Source: Actinomycetota bacterium (GTDB lineage Bacteria; Actinomycetota; Actinomycetes; Actinomycetales; Kineosporiaceae). From it: 42,357 bases of DNA. The stretch covers positions 1 through 42,357 of the forward strand of contig JAUPKQ010000017.1 in NCBI GenBank assembly GCA_030837345.1, given 5' to 3'. The number at the start of each line of letters is the position of its first letter. The first letter of the stretch is position 1. Below the pieces are notes generated by a model. It had not been told where the DNA came from and made no database searches. It saw nothing but the letters and a program-made list of their open reading frames with translations. The translations under genes and the position numbers were made by a program. Positions 1 through 7,631 of this stretch are shown here, one piece after another.

Positions 1-14
1 CACGAACCGCCCCG

Positions 15-794
15 TCACGACCGGATCCCGTCGAGCGGCGCGGGTTCGCAGACCAGGGCGAGATACCCGTCCTCAAGGGTCGGCTCGACCTGACCGGCAC
101 CCCGGGCGACGAGGTCGGCCGCCGTGCCCCGGAACCTGACGCGCCCCTTGTCGAGGACGGTGAGATCGGTGCAGGTCTGCGCGACGTCCTCGACGATGTG
201 GGTGCTGAGCAGGACCGTCCGCCTGCCCGCGAGCCGTGCGAGCAGGGTCCGGAACCGGATGCGTTCGACCGGGTCGAGCCCGGTCGTCGGCTCGTCGACG
301 ATGAGGAGCCGGGGATCGGTCAACAAGGCCTGAGCGATGCCGACGCGGCGCCGCATCCCCCCGGAGAACCCCTTGAGCGCCTGGCCGGCCTCGGGCGTCA
401 GCCCGACGACCTCGAGCATCTCGCTGACCCTCCGGCGTCGCGCCGACCTGTCGTCCAGGCCTTTGAGCAGCGCGACGTAGTCGAGGAACTGCCGTGCCGT
501 CAGCTCCGGGTAGACCCCCACGTCCTGGGGCAGGTACCCGAGGCACCGCCGGACGGCGCGGCGTCCCGAGCTCGTCGACAGATCGTTTCCGCCGATGAGG
601 ACTCGCCCGGCGGTCGGTCGCAGCAGGCCGGCGAGGATCCGGAGGAGCGTCGTCTTCCCCGCGCCGTTCGTCCCCAGCAGCCCGTGGACGCCGTGCGTGA
701 CGGTGAGGTCGATCCCGTCGAGCGCGACCGTGGTGTTGCCGAAACCGGTGCCGTTCCTGAACGTCTTCGTCAGGCCCGAGATGGCGATCTGCAT
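15..794 (-). CDS. ABC transporter ATP-binding protein
   Basis: Cytoplasmic ATPase subunit of an ABC-2 type exporter, predicted to drive the membrane protein encoded immediately upstream (822-1613). The 259-residue protein shows Walker A GTNGAGKTT (residues 41-49), the signature FSGGMRRR (143-150), Walker B LLIVDEPTTGLDP (163-175) and the H-loop STHI (197-200), so it should be an active ATPase. The ATG at 794 has a GGAG about 8 nt before it. It is the last gene of a four-gene run (ECF sigma factor, anti-sigma factor, permease, ATPase), 27 nt after the permease stop. The substrate cannot be deduced. Sigma/anti-sigma linkage suggests the exporter answers an envelope or peptide stress signal; that part is inference. 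Confidence 0.93.
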   Translation of the reverse strand: MQIAISGLTKTFRNGTGFGNTTVALDGIDLTVTHGVHGLLGTNGAGKTTLLRILAGLLRPTAGRVLIGGNDLSTSSGRRAVRRCLGYLPQDVGVYPELTARQFLDYVALLKGLDDRSARRRRVSEMLEVVGLTPEAGQALKGFSGGMRRRVGIAQALLTDPRLLIVDEPTTGLDPVERIRFRTLLARLAGRRTVLLSTHIVEDVAQTCTDLTVLDKGRVRFRGTAADLVARGAGQVEPTLEDGYLALVCEPAPLDGIRS

Positions 795-821
795 GGAGAT
801 ACTCCGATTCGGTCGGGCGTC

Positions 822-1613
822 TCAGGACGCGCGGGAACGGATTCGGGCGGCGAGGGTGAGGGCGACCGCCGCCAGGGTGAGCAGGAGGCCGACGGACAGC
901 GAGGCCGTCGCCGCGGTGGGTTCCGGGCGCATGACGTTGAGGACGGCGTGGGGAACCGGGCCCGCCCAGCGATCAGCGCCGTCCGGGTCGAAGAAGGCCG
1001 TGAGCACGTAGCCGCCCAGAGGATGCAGCACGGTCTTCGACAACGTCGGAAACTGGTCCGGAGGCATGGCGTTGCCCCACATCCAGTACCCGACGAACAG
1101 AACCCGGAACACCGGTACCGGCATGACCAGCGGACAGGTGAGGGCGAACGCCGTGACGAACAGCATCGCCGGAACGGTGGTCGAGACGAGGGTCGCCGCC
1201 GTCCAGGCGAGGACGGCGACGTCCCCGTACCGCGTGAGGTGCGCCACGGAGATCCCGAAGGAGAGGGCCGCCATCGGCAGCGCGGCGCCCAGGAAGCTCC
1301 CGGTGAACGTGCCGAGCAACCGCGCGGGCCCGGTGCCGGCCGCGGCGTCGAGAAGCGCGGCGACTCCGAGCCGGTCGTCGCGGACGAGCCGGTCGGCCAG
1401 CAGCGGGCCGAGAACGAGGGGGAGGAGCAGATTGACCTGGACGGCGGTCCGCACGGCCGACAGCCGCGCGTCCGGTTCGCCCACCAGGTAGCCGGCCTGG
1501 CCCCGCAGCACCAGGAACATGAGGACGGCGACGGCCGCGGTGAGCCCCCACACCGCTCTGCGGCGCAGGAACATCGAGAATTCGTAGCGGGTCGCCGCGA
1601 GGTAGCGGTTCAC
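822..1613 (-). CDS. ABC-2 type membrane permease
   Basis: Integral membrane subunit, 263 residues, partner of the ATPase at 15-794. About six hydrophobic segments follow a short basic N-terminus. The GTG start at 1613 overlaps the anti-sigma stop codon as GTGA, indicating translational coupling. The family assignment rests on size, topology and its position between a regulator pair and an ABC ATPase; no strong sequence motif is expected in this class. Natural substrates of such exporters include lipids, peptides and antibiotics, but nothing here discriminates among them. Confidence 0.8.
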   Translation of the reverse strand: MNRYLAATRYEFSMFLRRRAVWGLTAAVAVLMFLVLRGQAGYLVGEPDARLSAVRTAVQVNLLLPLVLGPLLADRLVRDDRLGVAALLDAAAGTGPARLLGTFTGSFLGAALPMAALSFGISVAHLTRYGDVAVLAWTAATLVSTTVPAMLFVTAFALTCPLVMPVPVFRVLFVGYWMWGNAMPPDQFPTLSKTVLHPLGGYVLTAFFDPDGADRWAGPVPHAVLNVMRPEPTAATASLSVGLLLTLAAVALTLAARIRSRAS

Positions 1614-2539
1614 GTCAGATGAGTAGCGGCGCGACGTCCCCTGGGTTCACCGCGACCGGACGACACCGCGGCGGCTCCCAGCAGCACGAGGGCGGCCGTG
1701 ACGGTCCCGCTGTTCGTCGACCACGCGAGGTCCGTCAACCGGCCGAGCCACGGCTGGACGACGTCGACCACGACGAGGATCCGGATCCCCTCGACGCCGA
1801 GGACCACTCCGAGACCGGTCTCGGCCCCCCACCGCGTGGCGACCAGCACGCTGGCGGCCGCGAGGAGCGCCGTCGGGCCCAGCCACGCCTCGATCACGCC
1901 GATGAGATCACCGGGATCGAGACCGGCGGACACGACGACCCCGGAGACGACGGTGGCGAGCACGACGTCGAACCCGAGGACCAACGCCGTCCTCACCAGC
2001 AGGAGCAGCCCGGGCGAGGTCGGGGTCGCCGCCGTGATCTCGAACGCCGGGTCGCGTCCCGGACCGTGGACCCCGGCCAGCCCGGCGGCCGTGACGAGCG
2101 GGACGACGATGGCCAGCACCTGCCCGGCCTCCCGGCCCGCCGGCACCAGCCACGAGGCGAGGACCGCGACCACGGCCATGACGAGAGTCGAGACGGCCCA
2201 CAGGGAGCGAGGGACGACGCGGATCTCGGCCCGGAGCAACGCCGGGACGAACCGGCGGAGGTGTGGCCGAACGGGTGCCGCGAACGGTTCCGCCGCGCTC
2301 CGGGCCAGCACCGCCCTCACCGCGGCGGCAGGCGAGGCCAGTTCCGGCGTCCCCCCGGTCGTCGGCGTCCCGGCCGCCGGTGACCCTGCCGTGGTACCGG
2401 GGGCGAGGGCGTCGCGGAGCGCCTGCCAGCCGGCCAGTTCGGCCCGGCATGCGTCACACTCCGCCAGATGGCGGGCGACCCGCCGCCGGTCGGCCTCGGG
2501 CAAGGCACCCGTCGCGAATTCGGCGAGATACTCCCTCAC
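1610..2539 (-). CDS. Membrane anti-sigma factor with zinc-binding domain
   Basis: Predicted anti-sigma factor of the ZAS class for the adjacent ECF sigma factor. The zinc motif is H-x3-C-x2-C (H24, C28, C31 with the chosen start). After a cytosolic linker come about six hydrophobic segments, more than the single helix of a classic ZAS protein, so it may sense the membrane directly. I chose the GTG at 2539 because it overlaps the sigma stop as GTGA and has GGAGG 7 nt upstream; an ATG at 2572 would give 11 more residues. It overlaps the permease start by 4 bp downstream. In this family the zinc domain binds the sigma factor and releases it on stress. Confidence 0.87.
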   Translation of the reverse strand: MREYLAEFATGALPEADRRRVARHLAECDACRAELAGWQALRDALAPGTTAGSPAAGTPTTGGTPELASPAAAVRAVLARSAAEPFAAPVRPHLRRFVPALLRAEIRVVPRSLWAVSTLVMAVVAVLASWLVPAGREAGQVLAIVVPLVTAAGLAGVHGPGRDPAFEITAATPTSPGLLLLVRTALVLGFDVVLATVVSGVVVSAGLDPGDLIGVIEAWLGPTALLAAASVLVATRWGAETGLGVVLGVEGIRILVVVDVVQPWLGRLTDLAWSTNSGTVTAALVLLGAAAVSSGRGEPRGRRAATHLT

Positions 2540-3105
2540 GGCGCCACCTCCGTCTCGGTCAGGATCCGGCACAGGGCGGACCGGGCATGGTGCAACCGGC
2601 TCTTGACCGTGCCGACGGGGATGCCGAGCACTTCCGCGATCTCCGCATGGGGGAGTCCGGAGACGAACGCCAGGATCACGACCTCGCGATGGTGCAGGGG
2701 AAGCCTCCCCACGGCGTCCGCGACGTCGGTGCCGCCGACGGCGTCGATGGCCACCTCGTCCGGCGTCCGGCAGGGGTCCCGGCGGTCGGGGAACTCGGCG
2801 GGCACCGGTGGCTGGGTTCCCCGGAGCCGGTAGTACGCACAGCGCCGGGAGATGCCGAACAGCCAGGTGGACACGCTGCTGCGGCCTTGGTACGACCCCG
2901 CGGAACGCCAGACCGCCAGCAGGGTGTCCTGGAGGACCTCCTCCGCCGTCATCCAGTCTCCGAGCAGCCGGAAGAGATACCCGTGCAACCGCTGGGCGTG
3001 ACGTCCGTAGAGCGTCTCCAGGGCAGTACCGTCTCCGGCGGCGATGCGGCCGACCAGGGCCGCATCGCCGCCCTCGACAGTGTCGGAGGCCGCTCCGCGT
3101 CTCAT
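2536..3105 (-). CDS. ECF-family RNA polymerase sigma factor
   Basis: A 189-residue extracytoplasmic-function sigma factor. Region 2 lies at roughly residues 25-95 (core-binding and -10 recognition; LFRLLGDWMTAEEVLQDT is typical). Region 4 lies at about 130-185, with the helix-turn-helix HAEIAEVLGIPVGTVKSRL for -35 recognition. No extra C-terminal domain is present. It leads the operon with its anti-sigma factor and an ABC exporter. The ATG at 3105 has no strong ribosome-binding site. The divergent region 3106-3373 contains a GGAAC-N17-GTCTC motif of the general ECF type ahead of the glycosyltransferase pair, so a regulon link is possible but unproven. Confidence 0.93.
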   Translation of the reverse strand: MRRGAASDTVEGGDAALVGRIAAGDGTALETLYGRHAQRLHGYLFRLLGDWMTAEEVLQDTLLAVWRSAGSYQGRSSVSTWLFGISRRCAYYRLRGTQPPVPAEFPDRRDPCRTPDEVAIDAVGGTDVADAVGRLPLHHREVVILAFVSGLPHAEIAEVLGIPVGTVKSRLHHARSALCRILTETEVAP

Positions 3106-3267
3106 CGCCGGGTGAGTAGCGGCCCCGCCCCGGATAGGTTCACTGGGTGTCGGCGCTGAGGCTCACCGTTCGTAGAAGCGAGGGGACTGATGTGAACGGG
3201 GGTGCTTGACTCGATCTCCGCCCCCGGCGTTCGCGAGATCACAGCTCATTCTCAGGGGCGTCGCAGG

Positions 3268-3294
3268 GGAACCGGAGGCCCCGGGACGAGTCTC
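3268..3294 (+). promoter_or_regulatory. Candidate ECF-type promoter upstream of the glycosyltransferase pair
   Basis: GGAAC at 3268-3272 and GTCTC at 3290-3294 are separated by 17 nt, matching the general -35/-10 layout of ECF-dependent promoters. It lies about 80 nt before the GTG at 3374. Short motifs of this kind arise by chance in GC-rich DNA, so this is a candidate only. Confidence 0.33.
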
Positions 3295-3373
3295 GAAGCA
3301 TGGACGAACGGAAGCCTGAGGACACTGACCAGGCAGACGCGCCCGGTCGTGCCCGGCGCGTCAGGAGAGCAGC

Positions 3374-4678
3374 GTGACGGCCGTGGTCGAGTCGGCCACC
3401 GGGCCGATCCCCCTGCCGGTCCCGGCCGGCCGACGCGACGCGGGTACCGGGTACGACGTCGACATCGTCGTCCCCGTCTTCAACGAGGAGAGCGATCTCG
3501 GACCGAGCATCCGCCGGCTTCATGGCTATTTGTCCGCAGGATTCCCGTTCTCGTGGCACATCACGATTGCCGACAACGCCTCGACGGATGCGACCCCCGC
3601 CGTCGCACGCTCGCTGACCGAGGAGCTTCCCGGCGTCGGCGTGGTGCGGTTGGAAGAGAAGGGCCGGGGCCGGGCCCTCCGCCACACCTGGCTGCACAGT
3701 GACGCCACGGTCGTCGCCTACATGGACGTCGATCTCTCCACCGACCTGGCCGCGCTCCTGCCGCTGATCGCTCCTTTGCTGTCGGGACACAGCGACATCG
3801 CGATCGGCAGCCGCCTGTCGCGCGGATCCCGCGTCGTCCGCGGGGCGAAACGGGAAGCGATCTCCCGCTGCTACAACCTGCTGCTCCGGACCACCCTCCG
3901 GGCGGGGTTCTCGGATGCGCAGTGCGGTTTCAAGGCGATGCGGTCCGACCGTGCCGAGGTCCTGCTCCCGGTCGTCCGGGACACCGGCTGGTTCTGGGAC
4001 ACCGAGCTCCTGGTCCTCGCCGAGCGTCTCGGCCTTCGCATCCACGAAGTACCCGTCGACTGGGTCGACGACCCCGATTCCCGGGTGGACGTCGTGGCGA
4101 CCGCCCTCGCCGACATCCACGGAATCCTCCGCCTCACCCGGGCCTTCATGAACGGGAGCCTGCCGATGGCGCAACTGCGCGCCTCGCTCACCGAGACCAC
4201 TGACACCGCCGAACCCGTCGCGGAGGGAGTACCTCCCGGCCTGCCGAGGCAACTCGCCCGGTTCGCCGTCGTCGGAGGCCTCAGCACTCTCGCCTACATG
4301 ATCCTTTACCTGCTGCTGCGGCCTGTCTGCGGGGCACAGGGGGCGAACGCGGCCTCCCTCCTGATCACCGCCGTCGCCAACACCGCCGCCAACCGCCGGT
4401 TCACCTTCTCGACCCGGGGACGCGACGGCGCGATCAGGCACCAGGCGGAAGGCCTCATCGTCTTCGCCCTCGGCCTCGCCGTCACCAGCGGCAGCCTCGC
4501 GGCCCTCCACGCCCTCCCCGGCGCGCCGTCCACCGCCGTCGAACTCACCTTCCTCGTGGCCGCGAACCTGCTCGCCACCGTTCTGAGATTCGTCATGCTC
4601 AAATCCTGGGTGTTCCATCCCGGACGCCGCCGCGCTGCCGCGGACACCCGCTCCGTCTCGAAGGAGGGCGCCCGGTGA
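3374..4678 (+). CDS. GT2 glycosyltransferase fused to a GtrA-like membrane domain
   Basis: Predicted polyprenyl-phosphate sugar transferase, 434 residues. The N-terminal GT-A domain (about residues 28-260) carries DIVVPVFNEESD, the acidic motif DVDLSTD and the QCGFKAM/WDTELL segments typical of dolichol-phosphate mannosyl/glucosyltransferases. A GtrA-like domain of four hydrophobic helices follows (about 295-415, starting QLARFAVVGG and ending KSWVFH). In such fusions the GT domain loads a sugar on a lipid phosphate and the membrane domain anchors or helps flip it. GTG at 3374 has AGGAGAG upstream. The stop overlaps the next gene as GTGA. The pair resembles Bacillus ykcC/ykcB. Confidence 0.93.
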   Translation: MTAVVESATGPIPLPVPAGRRDAGTGYDVDIVVPVFNEESDLGPSIRRLHGYLSAGFPFSWHITIADNASTDATPAVARSLTEELPGVGVVRLEEKGRGRALRHTWLHSDATVVAYMDVDLSTDLAALLPLIAPLLSGHSDIAIGSRLSRGSRVVRGAKREAISRCYNLLLRTTLRAGFSDAQCGFKAMRSDRAEVLLPVVRDTGWFWDTELLVLAERLGLRIHEVPVDWVDDPDSRVDVVATALADIHGILRLTRAFMNGSLPMAQLRASLTETTDTAEPVAEGVPPGLPRQLARFAVVGGLSTLAYMILYLLLRPVCGAQGANAASLLITAVANTAANRRFTFSTRGRDGAIRHQAEGLIVFALGLAVTSGSLAALHALPGAPSTAVELTFLVAANLLATVLRFVMLKSWVFHPGRRRAAADTRSVSKEGAR

Positions 4679-6840
4679 GCGCCGTCGAGCCACCCGAGCC
4701 CGTCGTGCCCGAGCCCGTCGACCCTGAGCTCGTCGACCCTGAGTTCGTCGACCCGCCGGAGCCTCGCTGGGCTCGTCCCGCGCTGGCGGCACTCCTCGTC
4801 GTCACGGCGGTCGCCTACCTGTGGAACCTCGGCCGCAACGGGTGGGGCAACTCCTACTACGCCGCCGCCGTCCAGGCCGCGACCCACAGCTGGTCGGCGA
4901 TGTTCTACGGCGCGTCCGACTGGGGTGGCTACATCACCGTCGACAAGCCACCGTTCTCGCTCTGGGTGATGGCGCTCTCCGGCCGGATCTTCGGGTTCTC
5001 CTCCTGGAGCATGCTCGCCCCCCAGGCCTTGATGGGGGTGGCCTCGACCGGCCTGGTGTACGGCGCCGTGCGGCGGGTGTGGGGTGCGGTCGCGGGCCTT
5101 GCGGCCGCGGCTCTGCTCGCGGTGACCCCCGCCGCGGCCTTGATGTTCCGCTTCAACAACCCGGACGCCGCGCTGACACTCCTGCTCGTCGGCGCCGCCT
5201 ACGCGGTCACCCGCGCGGTCCGGAAGGGAGGCACAGGCTGGCTGCTCGCCGCCGCCGTCCTCATCGGGACGGCGTTCCTCACCAAGTCCCTCCAGGCCCT
5301 GCTCGTCGTCCCCGGCCTCGCGGCGGCGTATCTCGCCTGCGCGCCGGGACGGTTCGTCCGCAGGCTGTGGCAGCTCCTGGCGGCGGGCGCGGTGATGCTG
5401 GTCAGCGGCCTGTGGTGGCCCCTGCTGGTCGATGCCGTCCCGGAGGCCGACCGTCCGTTCGTCGGTGGTTCGACGAACAACCGGTTCCTTGAACTCGTCT
5501 TCGGCTACAACGGCGTCAGCCGGATCACCGGAGGCGGGCAAGGAGGCCCCGGTGGAGGCCTCCGCGGTGGACCCGGCGGTAAGGGTGGCGGATTCGGAGG
5601 GGGGTTCGGGGGCCAGGCGGGCTGGGACAGGATGATCAATGATCAGTTCGGAGGTTTCATCGCCTGGTGGATCCCCGCCGCCCTGCTCGGAGCCCTGGCG
5701 GCGGTCTGGTTGTCGCGGGGCGGTTCTCGGACCGATCCCCGCCGGGCGAGCCTCGTGGTCTGGGGAGGCTGGACGCTGGTGACCGCCAGCGTCTTCAGTT
5801 TCGCCGGCGGCATCATCCACACCTATTACACGGTGGCACTGGCCCCCGGCGTCGCGGTGCTCGCGGCGATGACCCTACCGGGCCTCTGGAGCCGTCGGGA
5901 CGATCCGGTCGCCCGGCTGTTCCTCGCCGGGATCGCGGGGTCGACGGCCGTCACCGCCTTCCTCCTGCTGGGACGCGCCCCTGGCTGGAACCCCTGGCTG
6001 CGGTGGGCCACGCTCGCCGTCGGGCTCGGTGCCGCGCTCGTGCTCGGCGTCCCCCGATCGGTCGGCCGGGTGCGGCTACCTCGCCCCGTCGCCGTGACGG
6101 CCGCCGCGGGAGCCCTCGTGGCCGGTGTCGTGGGCCCGTTGGCGTGGTCGCTCGTGACGATCGGGACGACGCACACCGGGAGCATCCCTGACGCGGGACC
6201 GGCGCAGGCGATCTCCCGGGGCCGGTTCGGTCCGGGTGCCGCCCCTTCGGGGGGCCGGGACGGAATGCCTTCGGGGGGCGGAACGCCTCCCGGCGTCCCG
6301 GAGGGCGCCGGAAGCGCCGATGGTGCCGGACGGCGCGACGCGGGGTTCCGTGGCGCGGGTGGCCCGGGCGGCGGTCCGGGCGGAGAGCAAGAGAAGGTCA
6401 GCGCCGAGCTGAAGGCGCTGTTCACCGCCGGAGCGAGCGGGTACCGGTGGGTCGCCGCCGCCTCGAGCTCCCAGTCCGCGGGGTCGGTGCAGCTGGCGGT
6501 GGACGCGCCCGTCATGGCTCTGGGCGGGTTCAGCGGGCGGGACGACGCCATCACCCTCGCCGAGTTCAAGGACCTCGTGGCGTCCGGCCAGGTGCACTAC
6601 TTCATCGCGGGCGGAGGACCGGGCGGAGGTTTCGGTGGAGGACCGGGAGGAGGTCCGGGCGGCGGCTCCGGCGAAGGCTCCGGCGAAGGCCCCGGTGGAG
6701 GGAAAGGTCCCGGCGGACAGGGTTCCGTGTCGGCCATCTCCGAGTGGGTGAGCTCGACCTTCACGGCGCGGACGATCGGTGGCGCCACGGTGTACGACCT
6801 CTCGGCGACGTCAACGACGGGCTCCGGCACGTCCTCCTGA
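4675..6840 (+). CDS. GT39-type (YkcB-like) membrane glycosyltransferase with glycine-rich insertions
   Basis: A 721-residue polytopic membrane protein (about ten or more helices) of the PMT/ArnT-like superfamily, expected to transfer a sugar from the lipid carrier made by the preceding GT2-GtrA protein to an extracytoplasmic acceptor. Visible signatures are WGNSYYAAAVQ, the VDKPP motif (about residue 90) and FNNPDA. Two glycine-rich low-complexity stretches occur: one near residues 285-320 in an extracellular loop and one at about 645-685 inside the soluble C-terminal domain. The acidic, proline-rich N-terminus (repeated EPVDPE-like units) is cytosolic. It starts by GTGA overlap with the upstream gene. 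Acceptor and sugar are unknown. Confidence 0.9.
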   Translation: MSAVEPPEPVVPEPVDPELVDPEFVDPPEPRWARPALAALLVVTAVAYLWNLGRNGWGNSYYAAAVQAATHSWSAMFYGASDWGGYITVDKPPFSLWVMALSGRIFGFSSWSMLAPQALMGVASTGLVYGAVRRVWGAVAGLAAAALLAVTPAAALMFRFNNPDAALTLLLVGAAYAVTRAVRKGGTGWLLAAAVLIGTAFLTKSLQALLVVPGLAAAYLACAPGRFVRRLWQLLAAGAVMLVSGLWWPLLVDAVPEADRPFVGGSTNNRFLELVFGYNGVSRITGGGQGGPGGGLRGGPGGKGGGFGGGFGGQAGWDRMINDQFGGFIAWWIPAALLGALAAVWLSRGGSRTDPRRASLVVWGGWTLVTASVFSFAGGIIHTYYTVALAPGVAVLAAMTLPGLWSRRDDPVARLFLAGIAGSTAVTAFLLLGRAPGWNPWLRWATLAVGLGAALVLGVPRSVGRVRLPRPVAVTAAAGALVAGVVGPLAWSLVTIGTTHTGSIPDAGPAQAISRGRFGPGAAPSGGRDGMPSGGGTPPGVPEGAGSADGAGRRDAGFRGAGGPGGGPGGEQEKVSAELKALFTAGASGYRWVAAASSSQSAGSVQLAVDAPVMALGGFSGRDDAITLAEFKDLVASGQVHYFIAGGGPGGGFGGGPGGGPGGGSGEGSGEGPGGGKGPGGQGSVSAISEWVSSTFTARTIGGATVYDLSATSTTGSGTSS

Positions 6841-6847
6841 CGTCAGG
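6836..6847. repeat. 12-bp perfect palindrome over the stop codon
   Basis: CCTGACGTCAGG, perfectly palindromic, spans the TGA at 6838-6840. It has no loop, so it is a poor hairpin; it could be an operator for the gene at 7045, or chance. Confidence 0.3.
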
Positions 6848-7044
6848 TGGACGCCGTGAGGGCCTTATGTCCTGATGCCGTTCCTCACCCTGGGGTCACG
6901 ATGGGTGTGCATTCGGTATCACAGAGCGAAGGTGTGGGGCTGGCGACCTCTGCGGACGGAACGTAGGACGCGGATGGTGCCGGAACCGTCTCCGCTGCTC
7001 CGAAGGCGCCCCCTGGCGAGCAGCGCACGGCGAGAGGACATCCG

Positions 7045-7578
7045 ATGACGTCTCCCGATCGGCGAATCGTCGACCTGACAACCTTCGACCGGCCCGACGC
7101 GCATCGTTCCCCGTCCGAACAGGGGGATGTCCACCTTCTCCGCCTCGTCCTCGACCTCCAGCTGGACGCCTTGCTCCTCACCCTCGGGGCCGCGGCTCAC
7201 GCTGAGTCGCGCCGTGACTCCTCGGGCTCCGTCCCGTGGCGCCGGTGGCTCGTTGAGGATCTCGAACTCGCCCGGGCCCTCGCCGGTGTCCTTGTCGACG
7301 GCGAGGTCTCACCGCTACCGGCGCTCGGCGGCGGTCTCGCCCCGAACGCCGTGGCCACGGCCCTGGACAATCTCGCGGTGCGTTACGAGTCGATGGAGAA
7401 CCTGCTCACCAGCGTTCTCGACCGTCGTACGGGCGGGCAGCCGTGGCGGGGCGCGGCGAGCGAGGCGCTGGCGCGGTGCCGAAAGCGCCTCGCGGAGCTC
7501 CAGCACTGCCGACGTACCGTGATCGCGGCCGACGCGGTGGCACGCACGCCGTTCCTGCCGGGAGAGTGGCTGGGCTGA
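7045..7578 (+). CDS. Uncharacterised helical protein
   Basis: I do not recognise this 177-residue protein. It is predicted to be almost all alpha-helical after a disordered N-terminus of about 30 residues, with a long amphipathic helix (HLLRLVLDLQLDALLLTLGA) and a second conserved-looking part (AVRYESMENLLTSVLDRR) followed by a basic helix with two cysteines/histidines (ARCRKRLAELQHCR). No signal peptide or membrane segment is visible. The ATG at 7045 has GAGG about 8 nt upstream. It is a single gene between a glycosyltransferase pair and a convergent protease gene. Reading frame and GC3 pattern look genuine. Confidence 0.75.
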   Translation: MTSPDRRIVDLTTFDRPDAHRSPSEQGDVHLLRLVLDLQLDALLLTLGAAAHAESRRDSSGSVPWRRWLVEDLELARALAGVLVDGEVSPLPALGGGLAPNAVATALDNLAVRYESMENLLTSVLDRRTGGQPWRGAASEALARCRKRLAELQHCRRTVIAADAVARTPFLPGEWLG

Positions 7579-7608
7579 CCGCGCCACCGACGCACCCCGG
7601 TGGCGGTC
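7577..7608 (+). terminator. Hairpin between convergent genes
   Basis: Arms GACCGCGCCACC and GGTGGCGGTC pair with a two-base bulge around a 10-nt loop, directly after the stop at 7578 and before the convergent stop at 7632. There is no U-tract, as is usual in actinomycetes. Confidence 0.5.
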
Positions 7609-7631
7609 GTGCCTCACGTGTCGGTCGTACC

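Noticed and set aside
198-1622. 474-codon open frame on the plus strand opposite the ABC transporter genes
   Set aside because: Arg/Gly/Glu-rich translation with no domain, lying wholly opposite two well-recognised genes; a typical shadow frame of GC-rich codons.
3239-4792. 517-codon minus-strand frame opposite the GT2-GtrA gene
   Set aside because: Low-complexity charged translation; the plus strand holds a clear glycosyltransferase.
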